DNA of 64,000 nucleotides from an uncultured Roseovarius sp. Lineage in GTDB: Bacteria; Pseudomonadota; Alphaproteobacteria; Rhodobacterales; Rhodobacteraceae. Below the pieces are notes generated by a model. That model saw only the letters and a list, made by a program, of their open reading frames with translations, was not told the DNA's origin and ran no database searches. Positions within the stretch are counted from its first letter, which is position 1, and each line of letters opens with the position of its first letter. Positions 58,982-64,000 of this stretch are shown here, piece by piece. The stretch covers positions 1 to 64,000 of the forward strand of contig NZ_CAJXNN010000013.1 of assembly GCF_913057115.1 (NCBI RefSeq), written 5' to 3'. The position numbers were made by a program, and so were the translations under genes.

Positions 58982-59957
58982 GCGCCACCTTCCGTCCGGC
59001 CAGCAGCCCGATCACCCCGCCGCGCGCAAAAAGCACCACGCCGAGAAGAAGCGCGCCAAGGTAGATGTGCCAGAACTCCGACAGCCCGCCAAGGAAATGC
59101 TCAAGCGTGATGAAGAGCGCGGCCCCCGCCACCGGGCCATAGAGGCGGCCCACGCCGCCCAAGATAATAAAGACCATGATCTCGCCGCTCATTTGCCAGC
59201 TGAACATGGTGGGAGAGACAAAGCGGTTAAGGTCGGCAAAAAGCGCTCCTGCCAGCCCGGTGATCGCACCCGAGATCACGAAGGCTGCCAGCCGCAGGCG
59301 GAAAGGGCTGAGGCCCACGGTTTCCACGCGTTGTGCGTTTTGCCGCGCCGCGTTGAGCGCCAGCCCGAAAGGAGACCGCGCCAGCCGGGCATTGAGCCAC
59401 AGCGCCAGCACCAGCAGGGCAAAGCAGATGCCGAAGAACTGGATCGGGTCGAGTGTGTTAAGGCCCGGAAAATCATTGCGAATATAGATCGAAAGGCCAT
59501 CCTCGCCGCCGTAGGCCGGCCAACTGATGGCGAAGAAATAGAACATCTGCCCGAAGGCCAGCGTGATCATGATGAAATAGACGCCGGAGGTGCGCAGGCT
59601 GAGAACGCCAATCAGCAGCGCGGCGAGGGCCGAGGCAACGACTGCCGTGATCCAGATCACCGGCATGGATTTGGTGCCTTCGATGAGGAAGGGCACCTCC
59701 ATCAGCGGGGTGTAGCTTTGGGCGTGGCTGGCCAGAATACCCATGGCATAGCCGCCGATCCCGAAAAACGCCGCGTGCCCGAGGCTGACCAGCCCGCCAA
59801 GGCCCAATGCGATGTTCAGGCCAACGCCTGCCAGCGCCAGAATCGCCACGCGGGTGGCGAGCGTGATGGTAAAAGGCTCATCCGTGGCCCAAGCGTAAAG
59901 CGGCACGGCGGCGAGGCCCAGCAGGAGGGCGGCGTTTATCAGGCTTTCGCGGCTCAT
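58974..59957 (-). CDS. livM: Branched-chain amino acid-type ABC permease (LivM)
   Basis: Membrane protein of 327 residues with about nine or ten helices. Family stretches LALAGVGLNIALGLGGLVSLGHAAFFGIGGY and GLAGALFADLNRFVSP. ATG 59957 overlaps the livH stop (ATGA). Pairs with LivH to form the channel. Confidence 0.95.
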   Translation of the reverse strand: MSRESLINAALLLGLAAVPLYAWATDEPFTITLATRVAILALAGVGLNIALGLGGLVSLGHAAFFGIGGYAMGILASHAQSYTPLMEVPFLIEGTKSMPVIWITAVVASALAALLIGVLSLRTSGVYFIMITLAFGQMFYFFAISWPAYGGEDGLSIYIRNDFPGLNTLDPIQFFGICFALLVLALWLNARLARSPFGLALNAARQNAQRVETVGLSPFRLRLAAFVISGAITGLAGALFADLNRFVSPTMFSWQMSGEIMVFIILGGVGRLYGPVAGAALFITLEHFLGGLSEFWHIYLGALLLGVVLFARGGVIGLLAGRKVAHD

Positions 59958-60874
59958 GCTTGGCCCCCGAACAGCCCTTGGGGCTTCCAGATCAGCACGC
60001 AGGCCATGAGGATATAGATCAGCATGGAGGCCAGTGCCGAGCCTGTGGTGCTGGCGGCCGAGGCTTCCATGAAGAGTTTGAACAGTTCGGGGAGCAGCAG
60101 CCCGCCCAGTGTATCGGTCAGCCCCACGAGGATCGCGCCGATAAGCGCCCCTTTGATGGAGCCGATGCCGCCGATCACGATCACCACGAAGGCAAGGATC
60201 AGCACCGGTTCGCCCATGCCAACCTGCACCGATTGGATGGCCCCCACCATGGCCCCGGCCAGCCCGGCGAGCGCCGCCCCGAGGGCAAACACCACGGTGT
60301 AGAGTTTCGAGATATCGACGCCGAGGGCGGCAATCATTTCCCGGTCGGATTCACCGGCGCGGATGCGCACCCCTAGCCGGGTGCGCGAAATCAGCCAAAA
60401 GAGGCCCGCGGCGATCACAAGCCCTGTGCAGATGATGGTAAGCCGGTAAAGCGGGTATTCTATCCCGCCCGGCAGGGTGACGGGGCCGGAGAGGTAATCG
60501 GGGATGTCCAAGAAAAGCGGGAAGGAGCCGAAGACCCACCGCGTGCCTTCGGAAAAGATCAGGATCAGCGCGAAGGTGGCCAGCACTTGATCAAGGTGGT
60601 CACGGTCATAAAGCCTGCGGATCACCACCAGTTCCACTATGGCCCCGGCGGCGGCGGCGGCGGCCAAGGCGGCGACCAGCGCCAGTAAAAACGAGCCCGT
60701 TGCCCCGGCTACGGCAGCGGCGGCGAAGGCCCCCACCATGTATAGCGAGCCATGCGCCAGATTGATCAGCCCCATGACCCCGAACACAAGCGTCAGACCG
60801 GCGGCCATGAGGAAAAGCATGACCCCGAACTGAAGCCCGTTGAGGACCTGTTCGATGAAAAGAATGGCTGTCAT
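59954..60874 (-). CDS. livH: Branched-chain amino acid-type ABC permease (LivH)
   Basis: Membrane protein of 306 residues with about eight helices; LTLVFGVMGLINLAHGSLYMVGAF and GESDREMIAALGVDISKLYTVVF are typical LivH blocks. It is separated from the binding-protein gene upstream by about 70 bases that include a strong hairpin. The permease and ATPase genes are therefore probably expressed less than livK. Confidence 0.95.
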   Translation of the reverse strand: MTAILFIEQVLNGLQFGVMLFLMAAGLTLVFGVMGLINLAHGSLYMVGAFAAAAVAGATGSFLLALVAALAAAAAAGAIVELVVIRRLYDRDHLDQVLATFALILIFSEGTRWVFGSFPLFLDIPDYLSGPVTLPGGIEYPLYRLTIICTGLVIAAGLFWLISRTRLGVRIRAGESDREMIAALGVDISKLYTVVFALGAALAGLAGAMVGAIQSVQVGMGEPVLILAFVVIVIGGIGSIKGALIGAILVGLTDTLGGLLLPELFKLFMEASAASTTGSALASMLIYILMACVLIWKPQGLFGGQA

Positions 60875-60892
60875 TGGTGGCTGGTGCGTCGC

Positions 60893-60913
60893 GTCCCGGG
60901 CTTGACCCGGGAC
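60893..60913 (-). promoter_or_regulatory. Hairpin between livK and livH
   Basis: Perfect 8-bp stem GTCCCGGG/CCCGGGAC with a five-base loop in the middle of the livK-livH gap. On the transcript it follows the binding-protein gene. This is the usual place for a hairpin that stabilises the binding-protein mRNA or attenuates the permease genes. Confidence 0.65.
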
Positions 60914-60943
60914 CTCATGACAAGGCCCCGGATCGGTTTTTCC

Positions 60944-62086
60944 TTACATCTTGCAGTCTTCGACATAGACGTTGGAGTGATCCTCCAGCGCGGTGCCGAT
61001 GATCTTGTTGGTGTAAACCTCACCTTCCTTGATCACTTCGCGGACATAGATGTCCTGGATCGGGTGATTGTTGCTATCGAAGGCGAAATCGCCCCGCGTG
61101 CTGTCAAAATCGGCCTCTTTCAGCGCGGCACGGAAGGCTTCGGCGTCGGAGACATCGGCTTTTCCCATGGCCGAGAGCAGCAGATTCGCCGTGTCATAGC
61201 CTTGGGACGCATAAAGCGAGGGCAGGCGGCCGTATTCGGCTTGGAAGGCTTCGACGAAGGCCTTGTTGGCTTCGTTGTCGATGTCCTTGTTCCATTGGCT
61301 GGTGTTCTTCACGCCCATGGCCGCGTCGCCGACGGCTTGCAGGATGCCTTGGTCAAAGCTGAAGGCGGGGCCGACGACCGGCAGGTCAAGGCCGCTGTCG
61401 GCATATTGCTTGAGGAAGGAAATCCCCATGCCACCTGGCAGGAAGAAGTAGACGCTATCGGCGTCGGAGGCACGGATCTGGGCAATCTCCGAGGCATAGT
61501 CTTTCTGGCCCAGCTTGGTGAAGACCTCGCCCGCCAGCTCCCCTTCGTAGATGCGCTTGTAGCCGGTCAGGGCGTCTTGGCCCGCCGGGTAGTTGGGTGC
61601 GAGGATGAAGCTGTTCTTGAAACCGGCGGAATTGGCATAGCCGCCCGCGGCCTCGTGCAGGTTGTCGTTTTGCCACGCCACGTTGAAATAGTTGGGGTGG
61701 CAGCCTTTACCGGCCAGCACCGAGGGGCCGGCATTGGGCGAAAGGTAAAACTTCCCCTGTGCAGTAGCGGCGGGCACCACGGCCATGGCGAGGTTCGACC
61801 AGATGATGCCGGTCAGAACGTCCACTTTTTCGGATTGGATCATCTTGTCGGCCAATTGTACGGCGATGTCAGGTTTGCGCTGATCGTCCTCAACCACGAT
61901 CTCAAGGTTGTCATTCCCGGCCATCTTGGCGGCCAGCAGGAAGCCGTCACGCACGTCGATGCCAAGGCCTGCGCCGCCACCCGAAAGCGTGGTGATCATC
62001 CCCACCTTCACCTTGTGGTCGTCGGCAAGGCCTGCCGTGGCCATCATCGCGGCACAGCCTGCCGCCAGAAGCGTTTTCATTTTCAT
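60944..62086 (-). CDS. ABC transporter substrate-binding protein, branched-chain amino acid type (LivK-like)
   Basis: 380 residues. Signal peptide MKMKTLLAAGCAAMMATAGLA, then DDHKVKVGMITTLSGGGAGLGIDVRDG, the type I periplasmic binding fold. Ligand-binding stretches YLSPNAGPSVLAGKG and VVGPAFSFDQG. GGGAG stands before ATG 62086. First large gene of the liv operon. The ligand may be an amino acid or another small amide; the sequence cannot decide. Confidence 0.93.
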   Translation of the reverse strand: MKMKTLLAAGCAAMMATAGLADDHKVKVGMITTLSGGGAGLGIDVRDGFLLAAKMAGNDNLEIVVEDDQRKPDIAVQLADKMIQSEKVDVLTGIIWSNLAMAVVPAATAQGKFYLSPNAGPSVLAGKGCHPNYFNVAWQNDNLHEAAGGYANSAGFKNSFILAPNYPAGQDALTGYKRIYEGELAGEVFTKLGQKDYASEIAQIRASDADSVYFFLPGGMGISFLKQYADSGLDLPVVGPAFSFDQGILQAVGDAAMGVKNTSQWNKDIDNEANKAFVEAFQAEYGRLPSLYASQGYDTANLLLSAMGKADVSDAEAFRAALKEADFDSTRGDFAFDSNNHPIQDIYVREVIKEGEVYTNKIIGTALEDHSNVYVEDCKM

Positions 62087-62111
62087 ATCTGTCTCCCTGT
62101 TGGTCGTATCT

Positions 62112-62348
62112 TCAGAACGCCTTGAAGGTCAGCGTTGTCTCGGTGCGTTCGATCCCTGCGATATCAAGCAGGTTTTCGTTGATATACTTGCCCACGTCCT
62201 CGCCCTCGGGCACGTAAAGCTTTAGCAGAAGGTCAAAGGGGCCGGAGGTGGAATAAAGCTCGGAATGGATTTCGCGCAGGGCGATTTCCTCGGCCACCCG
62301 ATAGGAGGTGCCGGGCTTGCAGCGGATGTTCACGTAGACGGGGCGCAT
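62112..62348 (-). CDS. Stand-alone AsnC/Lrp-type ligand-binding domain protein
   Basis: 78 residues covering only the RAM (regulation of amino acid metabolism) domain of Lrp/AsnC regulators (VYVNIRCKPGTSYRVAEEIAL...VPEGEDVGKYINENLLDIAGIERTETTLTF). There is no helix-turn-helix. Such proteins bind amino acids and may act as sensors or partners of full-length Lrp proteins. It lies 26 bases upstream of the livK-like gene in the same direction, so probably one transcript. Confidence 0.9.
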   Translation of the reverse strand: MRPVYVNIRCKPGTSYRVAEEIALREIHSELYSTSGPFDLLLKLYVPEGEDVGKYINENLLDIAGIERTETTLTFKAF

Positions 62349-62487
62349 GGTTGACCTCTGGATGAATTGCGCCGGTATTTAAACGCGAAACCGCGCGGGA
62401 AGGAAACGGCGAATTTCACCCCTGCACCCATGGGTTGATTGATTGCGCGACTTTGGGCTTTTCCTTGATGAAAATTCCCTGGGGGTC

Positions 62488-62504
62488 CGGGGGTGAAACC
62501 CCCG
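62488..62504 (-). terminator. Hairpin after the L,D-transpeptidase gene
   Basis: Stem CGGGGG/CCCCCG with a five-base loop, 11 bases past the stop codon of 62515-62925. On that strand AGGGAATTTTC follows within 20 bases. Terminator-like. Confidence 0.6.
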
Positions 62505-62514
62505 AAAGGGACAG

Positions 62515-62925
62515 CTAATCCACGATCTCGATCAGGGTTTCGGAGGGGCCCATCTGCCGGATCAGGTTATAAAGCGTTTCGGCGTTGTCAGGGTGCAGGC
62601 GGACACAGCCCGCCGAGGCGGGGGTGCCAAGCCTGTCCACCTGCGTGGTGCCGTGGATTGCGAAATTACCGTAGAAAAACACTGAAAAGGGCATCGGCGC
62701 GTTGTCGTAGAGCGTCGAGTAATGCATCCGCTTCATAGCTTGCACATGAAACAGTCCGGTTGGGGTGAACTTGCCCGCCCGCGCGGTCGAGACAGGCCAG
62801 TGGTGGATCGCCTTGCCCTCATAGACCACGGTCATTTCCTGATCCGACAGGTCGATCCGCGCCTCAAGCTGCGCGGCCTGAACAGGCCACGCAAGCAATA
62901 GCAGAAGGGTCAGTGCCGCCCGCAT
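62515..62925 (-). CDS. L,D-transpeptidase (YkuD domain)
   Basis: 136 residues. Signal peptide (MRAALTLLLLLAWPVQA), then a short YkuD domain. The catalytic motif FAIHGTTQVDRLGTPASAGCVRL has the His and the Cys nucleophile. It forms 3-3 crosslinks or attaches proteins to murein. ATG 62925 shares a base with the TerB stop codon (TGATG). It lacks a LysM domain, so this is the short type. Confidence 0.93.
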   Translation of the reverse strand: MRAALTLLLLLAWPVQAAQLEARIDLSDQEMTVVYEGKAIHHWPVSTARAGKFTPTGLFHVQAMKRMHYSTLYDNAPMPFSVFFYGNFAIHGTTQVDRLGTPASAGCVRLHPDNAETLYNLIRQMGPSETLIEIVD

Positions 62926-63350
62926 CAAAGGGTCATGTGCCGTGCGCGCGCGCCCCGTTCGATGGCCGCGGCGTGCAGGCGGTCGATGCTGAGTTCATAT
63001 CGGATTTCCTCCAGCAGGCGCAGTTCGTCCTGCTGAATGGCACCATCCGCGGCGGCGACGTCGCAGGCCAGCGCATAGGCTGTCTCGTAAAGCTGTTCGG
63101 GAAGGTTGTCGCGGATCAGGCCGAAGAGCGCATCCAGCCCGTCCTCGACCGAGAAGAGATCGAACACGGTTTGCGCGGCGATATTCATCCGGTCCAGATC
63201 GTACTTGCCGAAAACCGGCAGGTTGTTCACGGCTGTTTCGATCTTGACCAGTTCGGCGGTGCGGATGTCCTGATCGGAGGCCGAGACCGCGATCATCACA
63301 GCGACAAGGCAATCTTCGGGCGAGAGGGGGTGTGGGATCTGCTCGGTCAT
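62925..63350 (-). CDS. TerB-family protein
   Basis: 141 residues, all helical. DCLVAVMIAVSASDQDIRTAELVKIETAV and LACDVAAADGAIQQDELRLLEEI are the two metal-binding D-rich repeats of TerB (tellurite resistance domain). Cytoplasmic, of unclear role; often a general stress protein. AAAGGA stands before ATG 63350. It precedes the L,D-transpeptidase gene. Confidence 0.88.
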   Translation of the reverse strand: MTEQIPHPLSPEDCLVAVMIAVSASDQDIRTAELVKIETAVNNLPVFGKYDLDRMNIAAQTVFDLFSVEDGLDALFGLIRDNLPEQLYETAYALACDVAAADGAIQQDELRLLEEIRYELSIDRLHAAAIERGARARHMTL

Positions 63351-63480
63351 GGTGGTCCTTTCGCCCGCGGGGCGTTGAATTCCTGTTGCGGTGCAGAATA
63401 TTGACTGTCCGGCCCCTCGGCAATAGGAAGCGGGCGGCGCTGCGCGCGCTTTTGCGCGCAGGAATTATGGGAATGAGCAC

Positions 63481-64000
63481 ATGTCAGATATCCGCGATGC
63501 CGCGATGAATTCGAAAGCCTGGCCTTTTGAAGAAGCGCGCCGTGTGCTCAAACGTTATCAAAAGGCCCCGCCCGAGAAGGGCTATGTGCTGTTCCAGACG
63601 GGTTATGGCCCCTCGGGCCTGCCGCATATCGGCACCTTCGGCGAGGTGGCCCGCACCACCATGGTGCGCCGCGCCTTCGAGGTGCTGAGTGACATTCCCA
63701 CCAAGCTGATTTGCTTTTCCGACGATATGGATGGCTTGCGCAAGGTGCCGGGCAACGTGCCCAACCAGGAGCAGATGGCCGAAGATCTGAACCTGCCGCT
63801 GACCAAGGTGCGCGATCCTTTCGGCACCCATGAAGGGTTTGCCCAGCATAACAACGCGCGTCTGCGGGCGTTCTTGGATAGTTTCGGGTTTGAATACGAG
63901 TTCGCCTCGGCCACCGAGTATTATACCTCTGGTCGCTTTGACGAGATGCTTCTGGTGGCCTTGGAGCGGTTCGACAAGATCATGGAGATCATGCTGCCGA
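63481..64000 (+). CDS. lysK: Lysyl-tRNA synthetase, class I (5' part only)
   Basis: The first 173 codons are in the window and the gene runs off the right end. Class I signature [20 protein letters not shown] (HIGH motif at about 44-47), followed by [19 protein letters not shown], as in archaeal-type LysK used by many alphaproteobacteria. Charges tRNA-Lys. Divergent from the TerB gene; ATG 63481 has GGGAATGAG before it. Confidence 0.93.
   Translation, partial: MSDIRDAAMNSKAWPFEEARRVLKRYQKAPPEKGYVLFQTGYGPSGLPHIGTFGEVARTTMVRRAFEVLSDIPTKLICFSDDMDGLRKVPGNVPNQEQMAEDLNLPLTKVRDPFGTHEGFAQHNNARLRAFLDSFGFEYEFASATEYYTSGRFDEMLLVALERFDKIMEIMLP

Overview
The window looks like chromosomal DNA from a marine Rhodobacteraceae (Roseobacter-type) alphaproteobacterium. 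It is GC-rich. It carries a TRAP transporter, YcjX/TIGR01620 and DUF2794 proteins, an ImuB gene behind a GTTC-N7-GTTC LexA box, a glutathione-dependent formaldehyde dehydrogenase, a liv branched-chain amino acid ABC operon, and housekeeping genes in an order familiar from that family. No rRNA, CRISPR array or intact insertion sequence is present; one tRNA-Arg(TCT) is.

Layout. 1-1703 is the end of a first mobile element (tyrosine integrase plus a co-transcribed unknown gene that runs off the left edge). 1955-7149 is a leftward phosphorelay cluster: response regulator with a degenerate GGDEF domain, Hpt protein, CHASE-type hybrid-free histidine kinase, PAS histidine kinase and a single-domain receiver. 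No member has a DNA-binding output domain. 7364-12855 holds 5-oxoprolinase subunits pxpB and pxpC behind a TRAP transporter, with a divergent MarR-like regulator and a long palindrome between them. 12947-22548 is a 9.6 kb integrative element in the 3' end of tRNA-Arg(TCT), bounded by 46-bp direct repeats. It carries integrase, AlpA-type regulator, helicase-primase, an HGGxSTGP protein, an IS1380 remnant, a sugar O-acyltransferase and about 1.7 kb of non-coding DNA that looks like a replication or packaging region. From 22.6 kb on the genes are mostly core: truA, ycjX-GNAT-ycjF, rnr, a lytic transglycosylase, rppH, a ClC protein, ctpA-envC-gpmI, an asparagine-synthase-like orphan, a histone-deacetylase-family enzyme, mscS, rsfS-rlmH, asd, a DUF4139 protein, carbonic anhydrase, a leucyl aminopeptidase/NlpC-P60/agmatinase-family operon, imuB, the formaldehyde dehydrogenase, a YghU-type GST, livFGMHK with a stand-alone AsnC-type ligand domain, an L,D-transpeptidase, a TerB protein and the start of a class I lysyl-tRNA synthetase.

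The most unusual signals are non-coding. A 116-bp intergenic element occurs three times (31015, 41239, 53006). All copies have exactly the same length, end in TAAA/TTTA and fold into three hairpins, and many stem positions differ between copies by compensatory pairs. The tRNA-Arg element has six GTAGAA iteron-like words in 115 bp and twelve GGWCC words in about 630 bp, the signature of a small satellite-like replicon. Other points are a ClC protein with tyrosine at the gating-glutamate position, and TTTCGTACGAAA palindromes between convergent genes.
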